Source: Nocardia wallacei
Lineage (GTDB): Bacteria > Actinomycetota > Actinomycetes > Mycobacteriales > Mycobacteriaceae
Length of the DNA: 54,416 nucleotides
Direction of reading: 5' to 3'
NCBI RefSeq assembly: GCF_029868745.1
Contig: NZ_JARWOP010000071.1
Span: forward strand, 1-54,416
Shown here: piece after piece, positions 16,558-25,723 of the stretch
Position numbering within the stretch: position 1 is the first letter of the stretch
Layout: every line of letters starts with the position of its first letter
Notes under the pieces: generated by a model
What the model was told of the DNA's origin: nothing
Database searches by the model: none
What the model saw: the letters and a program-made list of their open reading frames with translations, nothing else
Made by a program: the position numbers and the translations under genes

Positions 16558-17450
16558 CAGTGACTCGCCGCCCGGGCCGCCGGAGACTGCGCCAGGTACC
16601 GTAGCGCCTTGTCCATCGAGCCGAGCTGGGACGGATGGAATCCGGGGCGCAGGTAGCGCGGGAGTTCGGTGAGAAACACCGTCCAGCTGGGGATGACGCC
16701 ACGCCGCGTGGCATTGAGGAATTGCAGCCCCCAGAACCGTCCCTTGTCCGCCGACGGATCCTTGCGGTACAGATAGCCCGCCGAGACGACGAACAGCGGC
16801 AGCAGGGTCACGCCGGCGAGGACGGCGGTCCGCGCCCGGCGCGCGTAGCTGCCGTCGAGGTGCATGAACGCGTCGTAGACGACGCTGCGGTGCTCCACTT
16901 CCTCCGCGCCGTGCCAGCGGACCAGATCCAGCATCGCCGGATGCATGCCCTTGGCCTCGAGAATGTCGGCGTTGAGCAGCCATTCGCCGAGCACCGCCGT
17001 GTAGTGCTCCATGCCGGCGAACAGCCCGAGGCGTTCCTTCAACCACTCCTGCTCGGCGCGGCCGGTGAGACCGTGGCCGCCCAGCAGGCGGTCCACGAGC
17101 CAGGAGATCTTGTCGATGTAGGAGTCGACGTCCAGGCCGATGGACTGCAGATGCTTGCGCGCGGCCTCATGGCTGCCGGCGTGCATGGTTTCCTGGCCGA
17201 CGAAACCGCGCACCGCCTCGCGCAGCCGCTCGTCCTCGATCTGCGGCAGCGCCTCGCTGAGCGCTTCGGCCATGGCCCGCTCGCCCTCCGGAAGGACCAG
17301 ATGCATGACGTTGACGATGTGGGTGGCCAGCACCTCGCCCGGAATGTAATGCATCGGCACCGAGTCGAAGTCGAAGTGAACGTCTCGCGCGTTGATCGCG
17401 TGTGCTTCATCGCGGTAGCGATGCTCCGCCGGGCCGACCTGTACAACCAT
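16557..17450 (-). CDS. PF10118 'metal-dependent hydrolase' family protein
   Basis: The roughly 297-residue product is rich in conserved acidic and His residues arranged as helical metal ligands: E-T-M-H-A-G-S-H, G-M-E-H-Y-T and A-E-E-V-E-H-R. This is the E-x2-H pattern of ferritin-like di-iron proteins. The family is called metal-dependent hydrolase but frequently sits beside ferredoxin reductases. Start choice is uncertain: 17450 (M-V-V-Q-V) is preferred, with 17465 and 17480 in frame but lying inside the regulatory palindromes. It is the first gene of the six-gene operon. Confidence 0.88.
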   Translation of the reverse strand: MVVQVGPAEHRYRDEAHAINARDVHFDFDSVPMHYIPGEVLATHIVNVMHLVLPEGERAMAEALSEALPQIEDERLREAVRGFVGQETMHAGSHEAARKHLQSIGLDVDSYIDKISWLVDRLLGGHGLTGRAEQEWLKERLGLFAGMEHYTAVLGEWLLNADILEAKGMHPAMLDLVRWHGAEEVEHRSVVYDAFMHLDGSYARRARTAVLAGVTLLPLFVVSAGYLYRKDPSADKGRFWGLQFLNATRRGVIPSWTVFLTELPRYLRPGFHPSQLGSMDKALRYLAQSPAARAASH

Positions 17451-17465
17451 GCCCAGACCGTACAT

Positions 17466-17517
17466 CGCAACAAAATCCATTGCAATGTTGCGGCAACAAA
17501 TCGGACTGATTTGTTGC
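17466..17517. promoter_or_regulatory. Two adjacent palindromes between the oxidative operon and its TetR gene
   Basis: A perfect 10-bp inverted repeat, GCAACAAATC (17493-17502) and GATTTGTTGC (17508-17517), has a 5-bp spacer. Beside it is a 7-bp repeat, CGCAACA (17466-17472) and TGTTGCG (17486-17492). Both share the GCAACA half-site. They fill the 77-bp space between divergent starts and reach the TetR ribosome site. They are very probably the TetR operators controlling both directions. Confidence 0.7.
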
Positions 17518-17527
17518 AGGAGGCGGC

Positions 17528-18166
17528 GTGCCTGCTACCGTTGAAGCCGTGGCCACCGCATCGAAACCCTCGCTGAGCCGCGTCGATGCCGTGGACGAGA
17601 GCGAGACTCGGATCCTGGATGCGGCGCTGATCCAATTCCAGAAGGTCGGTGTCAAGAAGACGACGATCGAGGATGTCGCCCGCCAGGCGGGCGTGGACCG
17701 CGTGACGGTCTATCGCAGGATGGGCTCGCGCGACGATCTGGTCCAAGCGGTCATCAATCGCGAAGTCGCCGCGGTACTCACCGAACTCGCGGAGATTCCC
17801 GAGCGGCACGACGACATCTCGGATCTGGTCGCCGATGTCTTCGTCACCGTGGTCACGCGCTGGCGCACCAACCCGCTCGTGGAGCGCATGCTGGCCGTCG
17901 AGCCCGAGCGCGTCGTCATGAAACTCACCGTCGACGGCGCCACCACCTTCGCCATGTGCGTCTCCGCCACGGCCGCGGCACTGGACGCGGCAGTCCAGCG
18001 CGGCCTGCTCGAGCCCTCACCGGACCTCATGACCCGCGCCGAGATAGTCTGCCGCATCGTCCATTCCATGGTCCTCGCCCCCGAAGGCGTAGCCCACCTA
18101 TCCACCGACGCCGACCTGTCGACCTTCGCCCGCACATACCTGACCCCGATCATCACCGGCCGTTAG
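17528..18166 (+). CDS. TetR family regulator of the divergent oxidative operon
   Basis: The 212-residue protein has the TetR N-terminal HTH: R-I-L-D-A-A-L-I-Q-F, T-T-I-E-D-V-A-R-Q-A-G-V and V-T-V-Y-R-R-M-G-S-R-D-D-L. A ligand-binding helical domain follows. The GTG at 17528 has AGGAGG about 5 bp upstream. The position back to back with the six-gene operon and the palindromes between them point to local repression relieved by a lipid-like ligand. Confidence 0.92.
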   Translation: MPATVEAVATASKPSLSRVDAVDESETRILDAALIQFQKVGVKKTTIEDVARQAGVDRVTVYRRMGSRDDLVQAVINREVAAVLTELAEIPERHDDISDLVADVFVTVVTRWRTNPLVERMLAVEPERVVMKLTVDGATTFAMCVSATAAALDAAVQRGLLEPSPDLMTRAEIVCRIVHSMVLAPEGVAHLSTDADLSTFARTYLTPIITGR

Positions 18167-18263
18167 TACCGCGCCGCTGATGGCGCGAAATGTCTTGCCG
18201 GAACAGCGATTCGGTGTCCGATCCGGATCATTGCCCGCGCGGCCTGCCCAGGGAAAACGGAAA

Positions 18264-18290
18264 CCCGGCCCGAAGGTAGTCCGGACCGGG
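18264..18290. terminator. Possible bidirectional terminator hairpin
   Basis: CCCGGCCCG (18264-18272) can pair with CGGACCGGG (18282-18290), with one mismatch, to form a GC-rich hairpin. It lies between the TetR gene and the convergent 53-aa gene. No U-run follows, so it may act on both strands weakly or not at all. Confidence 0.3.
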
Positions 18291-18366
18291 TGGAGGAGTA
18301 GAGCCGCATCAGATCGGGGAGCCGGCGGCGCTGTGCTCGGCCGGGTACCGAAGTTGCGGGTGGGCG

Positions 18367-18528
18367 TCAGTGGTGGTTGGCGTGGATGCGGGCCAGGGCC
18401 TCGCGGACCTTGGTGAGGCGCTGCGGGTCGGAGACGCGGAACTCGAAGTGCACGGTGTCCTTGGGTGCGCCGATCAGCGCTACGGAATCGCGATCCGTGG
18501 CACGAGTAGCGCGGGGTAGAGCAGTCAT
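18367..18528 (-). CDS. Small conserved-looking hypothetical protein (53 aa)
   Basis: Starting at ATG 18528, the product reads as a short N-terminal basic segment then a beta-strand/helix unit (V-H-F-E-F-R-V-S-D-P-Q-R-L-T-K-V-R-E-A-L), reminiscent of part of an ACT-like alpha/beta fold. High third-position GC supports coding. No family is recognised and no operon partner is evident. Confidence 0.5.
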   Translation of the reverse strand: MTALPRATRATDRDSVALIGAPKDTVHFEFRVSDPQRLTKVREALARIHANHH

Positions 18529-18862
18529 GCCTACAGTGTGCACCGAACGGCTATTTCCTGGCAATGTGTGTTGCGGCGCTTTTTCGCTGTGATACCAATT
18601 CGAAATGCTCGGAGAGGCAGTCTCTTACGCCGGGGCGACGGCTCACGGGCGGAAATCGGGGGCCGTCGCCAGCTAACTCGAGCGTGTAATTCGTGCTCGC
18701 GCGGCTGTTCTGGAAGTGCGTCCAAGAGCCCGAAAAACGGGCTGCGAGCGGCGGAAATGCCACGGGCAGCGGGGAATCGGAGGGCGCGGGCGCGAACGGC
18801 CGGACCGGCGGCGTCAATCCGGAACGGAGGCGGTGAGTCCGCTTGCGGCCGCGCCCGATCCG
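18529..18862. other. Intergenic region (334 bp) downstream of the desaturase gene
   Basis: No supported gene lies here; open frames are short and lack good starts. It holds a small perfect hairpin at 18727-18743, described separately. Confidence 0.4.
18727..18743 (-). terminator. Hairpin downstream of the desaturase gene
   Basis: Perfect 6-bp stem (AGCCCG/CGGGCT) with a 5-nt loop that is all U in the minus-strand transcript, about 120 bp after the desaturase stop. The stem is short and there is no U-tail, so termination is only possible. Confidence 0.3.
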
Positions 18863-19861
18863 TCACCCCTCGGCGCTCACCAGTTCCCGCTTGCGGGCCT
18901 CCCGCGCCAGCGCCCGGTCACGCTGCTCCTCGAACCGCACGCAGTCCTGCTGGAGCTTGTCGAGGAACGCGCCGAGGTCGTTGCGCACCCGGTCGCCCCG
19001 CGCGGTGAAGTCATTGCGGTCGAACACGTTCCACTTCCGCAGCACCGGCAGCAGCACCTCCTCCAGGTGCTGGCGCAGATCGTAGATGCCGTGCTTGGCC
19101 ATCAGCACGCCGTTGCGCCGCCAATCGGGCATGCCGGCGCCGGGCATCTGGAAGTGCTGCACGATGTCGTTGATCGCCTCGATCGCTTGGTCGGGCGCCA
19201 GATCCAGGGCGGCGCCGCACATGTTGCGGTAGAAGATCATGTGCAGGTTCTCGTCGGCGGCGATGCGCTGCAACATGCGGTCGGCGACGGGATCGTCGCA
19301 CACCCGGCCGGTGTTGCGGTGCGAGACGCGAGTGGCCAGTTCCTGGAAGGTCACGTACGCCACCGAGTGCAGTAACCCGGTGTCGGCGAGCATTTCGTCG
19401 GTGACCCGGCCGCTCTCCCGGAGCAGCTTCATGGCGTTGTAGCCGTTCGTCATGTGGATCATCCGGGCCTGTTCGAGCGCGACCGGGTCCACGCCGCGGG
19501 TGACCACCAGATAGTCGCGGATCACGATGCCGTGACGATTTTCCTCGGCGGTCCAGCGGCCGACCCAGGTGCCCCAGGCGCCGTCCTGGGAGAAATTCTC
19601 GGCGATCTCGCGGTGGTAGGAGGGCAGATTGTCCTCGGTGAGCAGATTGGTGATCATCGCGGCGCGCGCGACCTCGTTCAGCCGTGATTGCCCCGGCTCC
19701 CAATCGAGCCCGCCCATCGCCGCGAAATTGCGGCCCTCGTCCCACGGGACGTAGTCGTGCGGGTGCCAGTCCTTCGCCATCGAGAGATGCCGATCGACGT
19801 TCTGCTCGGCGACCGGTTCGAGTTCGAGGAGCAGTTCGAGCTGCGTCAGATTCCTCGCCAC
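18863..19861 (-). CDS. Acyl-ACP desaturase (DesA-type)
   Basis: The 332-residue protein carries the di-iron ligands of soluble stearoyl-ACP-type desaturases: E76 (T-E-D-N-L-P-S-Y-H), E107-x2-H110 (E-E-N-R-H-G) and E204-x2-H207 (D-E-N-L-H). It should introduce a double bond into an ACP-bound chain, as DesA1/DesA2 do for mycolate precursors. The GTG at 19861 is chosen because GAGGAAGG lies about 8 bp upstream. It is divergent from the ketosynthase gene. Confidence 0.92.
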   Translation of the reverse strand: MARNLTQLELLLELEPVAEQNVDRHLSMAKDWHPHDYVPWDEGRNFAAMGGLDWEPGQSRLNEVARAAMITNLLTEDNLPSYHREIAENFSQDGAWGTWVGRWTAEENRHGIVIRDYLVVTRGVDPVALEQARMIHMTNGYNAMKLLRESGRVTDEMLADTGLLHSVAYVTFQELATRVSHRNTGRVCDDPVADRMLQRIAADENLHMIFYRNMCGAALDLAPDQAIEAINDIVQHFQMPGAGMPDWRRNGVLMAKHGIYDLRQHLEEVLLPVLRKWNVFDRNDFTARGDRVRNDLGAFLDKLQQDCVRFEEQRDRALAREARKRELVSAEG

Positions 19862-20032
19862 GGTGATGCCCTTCCTCGCTGTGCGGGTGAGACGTTGCGG
19901 ATGGAAACCGGTACAGTGCAATTGCGACCGGGTAGCTGTGTGTTCAGCGGCCGAGCCGGTCGGCTTCGCCTCGATAATCTAGACCCGCCTCGGCAGGGCG
20001 CTCGAGGCAGGTGTCACTCCCGCTTGTATTCG

Positions 20033-20063
20033 CCGCAGTGTTGCCCAGAACCGCAGTGTTGCC
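20033..20063. repeat. 13-bp direct repeat upstream of the ketosynthase gene
   Basis: CCGCAGTGTTGCC occurs at 20033-20045 and again at 20051-20063, an 18-bp period, 19 bp before the ATG. It could be a tandem regulator site or a local duplication. No regulator is assigned. Confidence 0.45.
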
Positions 20064-20081
20064 ACCGAAAGTGAGCCGAGA

Positions 20082-21323
20082 ATGACGAGTTCCAGTCGCA
20101 GGTACCCCGATGTCGTCGTCACCAGTCTCGCGGCGACCACCTCGATCGCCGGCGACGTCGATTCGACGTGGAAGGGCCTACTCCACGGTGAGAGCGGTAT
20201 CGACGTCCTCGAGGACGAGTTCATCGAGCAGTTCGAGTTGCCGGTGCGCATCGGCGGGCACCTGAAGGTCAAGCCGGAGCAGGGCCTCACCCGCGAGGAG
20301 ACCCGCAGGCTGTCCTACGTGGAGCAGATGGCGCTGGTGCTCGGCCGCGAGGCCTGGCGCAACGCCGGGAGTCCGGACGTCGACCGGGAACGGCTCGGGG
20401 TGGCGATCGGCACCGGGCTCGGCGGCGCGGAGATGCTGGTCGACGTCAAGAAGAAGATGCACAACGCCGGGTATCGGCGGGTGACGCCGCTGGCCATCCA
20501 GATGATCATGCCCAACGGGGCGGCCGCGGTGGTCGGGGTGGAGCTGGGCGCGAAAGCGGGTATCACGACGCCGGTCTCGGCGTGCTCGTCCGGATCCGAG
20601 GCGATCGCGAACGCCTGGCGGATGATCGTGATGGACGATGCCGACATGGTCGTCACCGGCGGCGTCGAGGGCTCCATCCAGGCGCTGCCGATCGCGGCGT
20701 TCACCATGATGCGGGCCATGAGCACGCGCAACGAGGAACCCAAGCGCGCCTCCCGGCCGTTCGACGCCGACCGCGACGGCTTCGTCTTCGGTGAGGCGGG
20801 CGCGATGATGGTGATCGAGACCGAGGAGCACGCCCGAGCACGCGGCGCCACCATCCACGCGCGCCTGATGGGCGCCGGCATCACCTCCGACGCGTTCCAT
20901 CTGGTGGCGCCGGATCTGGAGGGCAAGGGCGCGGCGCGGGCCATCACCCGCGCGCTGGAAACCGCGGGCCTGTCGAAAACCGATGTGACACATGTGAATG
21001 CGCATGCGACCGCCACCCCGATCGGCGACACCGCCGAGGCGAAGGCGATCAACGCGTCCATCGGCAATCACGCCTCGGTCTACGCGCCGAAATCCGCGCT
21101 CGGCCACTCGATCGGGGCGGTCGGGGCGCTGGAGGCGGTGCTCACCGTGTTGTCGATCCGCGACGGCGTCGTCCCGCCCACACTCAATCTGGACAAGCTC
21201 GATCCGGAGATCGATCTCGATGTCGTGAGCGGGCAGGCGCGGTCGGGCCGCATCGATTACGCGGTGAAGAACTCGTTCGGATTCGGCGGGCACAACGTGT
21301 CCCTGGCTTTCGGACGATACTGA
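20082..21323 (+). CDS. Beta-ketoacyl-ACP synthase (KasA/KasB type)
   Basis: The 413-residue FAS-II condensing enzyme has the catalytic Cys168 (V-S-A-C-S-S-G-S), His308 (H-V-N-A-H-A-T), Lys337 (A-P-K-S) and His342 (A-L-G-H-S). These positions are three lower than in mycobacterial KasA, a near co-linear match. It would elongate acyl-ACP with malonyl-ACP toward meromycolate-length chains. It stands alone from a full FAS-II operon and is followed 103 bp later by a fatty acyl-AMP ligase. Confidence 0.93.
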   Translation: MTSSSRRYPDVVVTSLAATTSIAGDVDSTWKGLLHGESGIDVLEDEFIEQFELPVRIGGHLKVKPEQGLTREETRRLSYVEQMALVLGREAWRNAGSPDVDRERLGVAIGTGLGGAEMLVDVKKKMHNAGYRRVTPLAIQMIMPNGAAAVVGVELGAKAGITTPVSACSSGSEAIANAWRMIVMDDADMVVTGGVEGSIQALPIAAFTMMRAMSTRNEEPKRASRPFDADRDGFVFGEAGAMMVIETEEHARARGATIHARLMGAGITSDAFHLVAPDLEGKGAARAITRALETAGLSKTDVTHVNAHATATPIGDTAEAKAINASIGNHASVYAPKSALGHSIGAVGALEAVLTVLSIRDGVVPPTLNLDKLDPEIDLDVVSGQARSGRIDYAVKNSFGFGGHNVSLAFGRY

Positions 21324-21426
21324 ACGGCCCCGGCCGGAGCGCCTGCTAATCTGCGCGTGCTTCGGTGTCGATCTGTGTGTTCGGTCATCGCACGACCTCG
21401 GGTACGTGCGTGAAAAAGGATAGGGA

Positions 21427-23295
21427 ATGATCGGCGAGACCTTCGATGACTATCTGGACGAGCAAGGCAACATCAAGATCCTGGGCGACGCGACCCTGAT
21501 CGATTTCGTCGACAAGCACAGCGCGGCGAACGGGGACGAGCTGGCCTACCGCTACATCGACTATTCACGCGAGCGCGACGGTGAGTATCACGAACTCACC
21601 TGGCGGCAGTTCGGCGTGCGATTGCGGGCGGTGGCCGCGCGGCTGCAACAGGTGACGCGGCCGCGTGACCGCGTGGCGATCCTGGCGCCCCAGGGGCTGG
21701 ACTACGTGGTCGGCATGTTCGCCGCCGTGTACGCGGGCAATATCGCTGTGCCGCTGTTCGATCCGGACGAGCCGGGGCACACCGATCGCTTGCACGCGGT
21801 GCTCGGGGACTGCGAGCCGACGGCGATCCTCACGGCGAGTTCGGCGGCGGCCGGGGTGCGGGAATTCTTCCGCGCGCTGCCGCCCGCGCAGCGCCCCCGC
21901 ATCATCGCCGTGGACGCAATCCCCGACAGTGTCGGCGCGAGCTGGTCCGAGCCCGAGATCAATATCGACAGTGTGGCCTATCTGCAGTACACCTCCGGGT
22001 CCACCCGGACCCCGGCCGGTGTCGAGATCACCCACCGCGCGGTCGGCACGAATCTGCTGCAGATGATCGACGCGCTGGGCATCGAGGAGGACACGCGCGG
22101 CGTCACGTGGCTGCCGCTGTTCCACGACATGGGCCTGCTGTGCGTGATCCTGCCCGCCATCGGCGGCAAGTTCATCACCATTATGTCGCCGAGCGCGTTC
22201 GTGCGTCGGCCCTACCGGTGGATCAAGGAGTTGGCCGCGCACTCCGACGGCGCCGGAACCTATGCCGCCGCACCGAATTTCGCGTTCGAGCACGCCGCGG
22301 TGCGCGGGCGTCCGAAGGCCGGGGAAGACCTGGACCTGTCGAACGTGATCGGGTTGATCAACGGCAGCGAGCCGGTCTCGGTGTCGTCGATGCAGAAGTT
22401 CAACGACGCGTTCGCGCCCTACGGCCTGCCGAAGACGGCGATCAAACCCTGCTACGGGATGGCGGAGGCGACGCTGTTCGTCTCGGCGACCAAGCGGGAC
22501 GACCAGGCGAAGGTGGTCTACGTCGACCGCGGCGAACTCAACGCGGGGCGCATGGTCGAGGTGGATCCCGACGCGGAAGACGCTGTGGCGCAAGTGTCCT
22601 GCGGCCACGTGGCCCGCTCGCAGTGGGCGGTCATCGTCGATCCGGAGACGGGGGCCGAGCGGCCCGACGGCGAGGTCGGCGAGATCTGGCTGCACGGTGA
22701 GAACATGGGCATCGGCTATTGGGGACGGCGGGAGGAGACCGCGGCCACCTTCGGCAACCGGCTTACCGACCGGCAGGCCCGTAGCCACGCGGAAGGCGCC
22801 GCGCCGGATGCGAAATGGATGCGCACCGGTGATTTCGGCGTCTATCACGACGACGAGCTGTACATCACCGGCCGGGTCAAGGACCTGGTGATCGTCGACG
22901 GCCGCAATCACTACCCGCAGGATCTGGAGCTGTCGGCGCAGGAGTCGTCGGGCGCGCTGCGGCCCGGGTTCGTGGCGGCATTCTCGGTGGGCGCCAACGA
23001 GGTACCCGGCTCGGTGCTCGAAGGGGCTTCGGGCACCGAGCATTTGGTGATCGTCGCCGAAAGGGGCAGTGGGGCGGCCAAACTCGATCCCGAGCCGATC
23101 GCCGAGACGGTCCGCGGCGCCATCGCCAAACGGCACGGGGTGACCGTGCGGGACCTCCTGCTGGTGCCTGCGGGCTCGATTCCGCGCACCTCCAGCGGCA
23201 AGATCGCCCGCCGGGCCTGCAAGGCTGCCTACTTGACGGGGACGCTGCGCGGCGGTTACCGCCAGCAGGCGTTCCCGGACGCGAGCGACGACTGA
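21427..23295 (+). CDS. Fatty acyl-AMP ligase, FadD32-like
   Basis: The 622-residue protein matches FadD32-type FAALs from the N-terminus on ([10 protein letters not shown], then Y-R-Y-I-D-Y-S). It has the A3 motif [29 protein letters not shown], and the C-terminal [11 protein letters not shown] and S-S-G-K-I-A-R-R. FAALs load acyl-AMP onto a polyketide synthase. FadD32 normally neighbours pks13, which is absent here, so this is probably a second copy for another lipid. RBS AAGGATAGGG precedes the ATG. Confidence 0.92.
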   Translation: MIGETFDDYLDEQGNIKILGDATLIDFVDKHSAANGDELAYRYIDYSRERDGEYHELTWRQFGVRLRAVAARLQQVTRPRDRVAILAPQGLDYVVGMFAAVYAGNIAVPLFDPDEPGHTDRLHAVLGDCEPTAILTASSAAAGVREFFRALPPAQRPRIIAVDAIPDSVGASWSEPEINIDSVAYLQYTSGSTRTPAGVEITHRAVGTNLLQMIDALGIEEDTRGVTWLPLFHDMGLLCVILPAIGGKFITIMSPSAFVRRPYRWIKELAAHSDGAGTYAAAPNFAFEHAAVRGRPKAGEDLDLSNVIGLINGSEPVSVSSMQKFNDAFAPYGLPKTAIKPCYGMAEATLFVSATKRDDQAKVVYVDRGELNAGRMVEVDPDAEDAVAQVSCGHVARSQWAVIVDPETGAERPDGEVGEIWLHGENMGIGYWGRREETAATFGNRLTDRQARSHAEGAAPDAKWMRTGDFGVYHDDELYITGRVKDLVIVDGRNHYPQDLELSAQESSGALRPGFVAAFSVGANEVPGSVLEGASGTEHLVIVAERGSGAAKLDPEPIAETVRGAIAKRHGVTVRDLLLVPAGSIPRTSSGKIARRACKAAYLTGTLRGGYRQQAFPDASDD

Positions 23296-23320
23296 GGGCC
23301 GTGCGGTAGCGTGCCCCCTC

Positions 23321-23935
23321 ATGACCTCGGGGACTAGCCCATTCCTGGCCGCGCTGACCGATTTCGAACGCACGGTGCGGGCCGACGACGTCCGGGCGAC
23401 CAGGGCCGCTCACGAGGCGCTGGCGCGGGCCCTGGACACCGTGACGCCGGAGGAGTTGGCGGTGGCCGGTCCGCGGCTGGCGGCCGTACTCGACGCCGTG
23501 CCGCTGGGCGGGCAGGCGAATATCGCGGTCCTGATCGGCGCGTGCGTGGACAACGGGGCCGACGCGACCGTCTGCGGCCCGCCGGTGCTCACCCATCTGA
23601 TCGTGAACCTCGGCTACGCCAAGGGTTTCGCGCGGGCCTGGCTGGACCGGGTGGGCGGCGAACTGCCCGACCCCGACGGCGAGCTGCCGGAGGAACTGCT
23701 CGATATGGGCGCGGTGGAGGTCGTGCTGTCGTGGTGGACGCTCGACGGGTGGGTCCGGGCGGGCGTGGATTTCCTGCGGCGTCCGGAGATCCGGCGCGGA
23801 CTCGACCGGGAAACCCTCGACCACCTCGGCACGCTGCACACCGATCTCGCCGAACTCACCGGCCGCCGGTACGACGAACTCGCCGCCGCGCTGGCCGGAA
23901 CGGCGGACGCGGCCCCACCGGCGGCCGGCGACTAG
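23321..23935 (+). CDS. Hypothetical protein (204 aa)
   Basis: A helical, acidic protein with alternating Leu/Ala-rich helices and a conserved-looking core (A-V-E-V-V-L-S-W-W-T-L-D-G-W). I recognise no domain, signal peptide or membrane segment. It starts 26 bp after the acyl-AMP ligase stop and may be cotranscribed with it. It ends one base before the convergent cupin gene. Confidence 0.75.
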   Translation: MTSGTSPFLAALTDFERTVRADDVRATRAAHEALARALDTVTPEELAVAGPRLAAVLDAVPLGGQANIAVLIGACVDNGADATVCGPPVLTHLIVNLGYAKGFARAWLDRVGGELPDPDGELPEELLDMGAVEVVLSWWTLDGWVRAGVDFLRRPEIRRGLDRETLDHLGTLHTDLAELTGRRYDELAAALAGTADAAPPAAGD

Positions 23936-23936
23936 C

Positions 23937-24266
23937 TCAACCCTCGGGATAGAAGAGGAACAGCGTGCAGCCCTCGGTCGTCTGCGGCACGTGGGACGAA
24001 CCGGCGGGGGCGTGGATGAACGACCCCGCCGGGTAGTCGCGGAATCCGTCGTTGAAAGTGCCCGCGACCACGTACACCTCCTCGGGGCCGGGCTGGTGCA
24101 CGTCGATGCCCGACCAGGAGGCGCCCGGGTCCATCTGCAGTACGAACGCCTTCGCGCCGTTGCTCCCGGACCACAGCGGGTGCAGCCGAATGCCGGGGAA
24201 CAGCTCGCGCGCGGGCGCGTTCGCGACGGAATTCCACTCGTAGCCAGGGTGTTCGGTAATCGCCAT
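23937..24266 (-). CDS. Single-domain cupin (ChrR-like)
   Basis: The 109-residue protein has a cupin barrel: P-G-A-S-W-S-G-I-D-V-H-Q-P-G-P-E-E-V-Y-V-V-A-G supplies the H...E metal ligands, and P-A-G-S-S-H-V-P the second-motif His. The pattern resembles the cupin half of anti-sigma factor ChrR and small stress cupins. Substrate unknown. Confidence 0.88.
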   Translation of the reverse strand: MAITEHPGYEWNSVANAPARELFPGIRLHPLWSGSNGAKAFVLQMDPGASWSGIDVHQPGPEEVYVVAGTFNDGFRDYPAGSFIHAPAGSSHVPQTTEGCTLFLFYPEG

Positions 24267-24339
24267 GTCAGCAGCAACCAGGTCGCTTGCTGGCTTTATT
24301 CCAACATAGTCGGGTCTGTCGTGACTGGCGCGGAGCGGT

Positions 24340-25506
24340 TCAGAGGCGCTCGATGACGGTGGCGTTGGCCAGCCCGCCGGCCTCGCACATGGTCATCAGG
24401 CCGTAGCGGCCGCCGGTCTGTTCGAGGTGGTTGACGAGGGTGGCGAGGATGCGGGTGCCCGACGCGCCCAGCGGATGGCCCAGCGCGATGGCGCCGCCGC
24501 GCGGGTTCAGCCGGGCGGGGTCCGCGCCGAGTTCGTGCGCCCACAGCAGCGGCACCGGGGCGAACGCCTCGTTCACCTCGTAGGCGTCGATGTCGTCGAT
24601 CGACAAACCGCCGCGCGCCAGCACCTTTCGGGTCGCGGGCACGACGGCGGTGAGCATCAGCAGCGGATCGTCGCCGGTCACCGCGAAGGAGTGGAACCGG
24701 GCCCGCGGGCGCAGCCCGAGCCGGTTCGCCTTCTCCTCGCTCATGATCAGCGCCGCCGAGGCGCCGTCGGTCAGCGGCGACGAATTGCCCGGCGTGATGG
24801 ACCATTCGATCTCCGGGAAGCGCGCCTGGTACTCGTCGTCGGCGAAGGCGGGCCGCAGCCCGGCCAGCTTCTCGACCGTGGTCGAGGGCCGGATGGTCTC
24901 GTCGGCGGTCAGCTCACCGGCCGCGACGAGTTCGCTCGCGAAGCCGCCGGATGCCGCGGCCTCGGCGGCCAGCCGGTGGGAGCGGGCGGCGAATTCGTCC
25001 AGCGTGGTCCGGTCCAGCTTCCAGCGCGCCGCGATCAGCTCCGCCGAAATGCCCTGTTGCACAAGACCGTATCGGTATCGGTGGGCGATCGGTCCGCGGT
25101 TGGCGTCGGCGTCCTGCGCGTTGGAGAACATCGGCACCCGGCTCATCGACTCCACGCCGCAGGCGATCGCGATGTCGTAGGCGCCGGCGATGACGCCCTG
25201 GGCGGCGAAATGCGCGGCCTGCTGGCTGGACCCGCACTGCCGGTCGACCGTGGTTGCCGGAACCGACTCCGGGAACCCGGCCGCCAGCACCGCGGTCCGG
25301 CCGATGTTGAACGCCTGTTCGCCACTCTGCGTGACGCAGCCGGTGACCACGTCGTCGACCAGCGCCGGATCCAGGTCGTTGCGCGACACCAGCTCACCCA
25401 GCACGCCGGCCAGCAGCGTCGCCGGGTGTACCTGCGACAAGCCGCCCCCGGCCTTGCCCTTGCCGGACGGGGTCCGGACCACGTCGACGATCACAGCCGA
25501 GGTCAT
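24340..25506 (-). CDS. Thiolase (acetyl-CoA C-acyltransferase)
   Basis: The 388-residue enzyme has the nucleophilic Cys in T-V-D-R-Q-C-G-S-S, N-E-A-F-A, the G-H-P-L-G-A-S-G-T-R histidine motif and the second active Cys in M-C-E-A-G-G-L-A. That last motif differs slightly from the usual C-x-G-G-G. It resembles degradative FadA-type 3-ketoacyl-CoA thiolases. ATG 25506 has GGAG upstream; an extension to 25560 would read through a promoter-like AT-rich stretch (ATTAAGTTAAC). Confidence 0.93.
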   Translation of the reverse strand: MTSAVIVDVVRTPSGKGKAGGGLSQVHPATLLAGVLGELVSRNDLDPALVDDVVTGCVTQSGEQAFNIGRTAVLAAGFPESVPATTVDRQCGSSQQAAHFAAQGVIAGAYDIAIACGVESMSRVPMFSNAQDADANRGPIAHRYRYGLVQQGISAELIAARWKLDRTTLDEFAARSHRLAAEAAASGGFASELVAAGELTADETIRPSTTVEKLAGLRPAFADDEYQARFPEIEWSITPGNSSPLTDGASAALIMSEEKANRLGLRPRARFHSFAVTGDDPLLMLTAVVPATRKVLARGGLSIDDIDAYEVNEAFAPVPLLWAHELGADPARLNPRGGAIALGHPLGASGTRILATLVNHLEQTGGRYGLMTMCEAGGLANATVIERL

Positions 25507-25723
25507 AGCCACTCCGATCATTCGCGAGAGATACTCCATTAAGTTAACACGGATTCTCATTGTGAAAACGCGTCGCGGGGGAGTGCCGCCGCGGCGCGGC
25601 AGGTGTCCGCCCGCTGTCCGCCCATCCGGTCACCGGCCGAAGGCAATCTGTGGCAGACTCGCCACGGTAGATGCGGCCGCTCGACGACCGTGTGTGGAAG
25701 GTGATGCGGGAGTTGAGGTTGCG

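Noticed and set aside
9858..17450. Orthology of the oxidative operon to the mycobacterial mymA locus
   Set aside because: Only BVMO, SDR and FadD types are shared; LipR, Tgs and VirS equivalents are absent and the regulator is TetR, so I treat it as a different operon.
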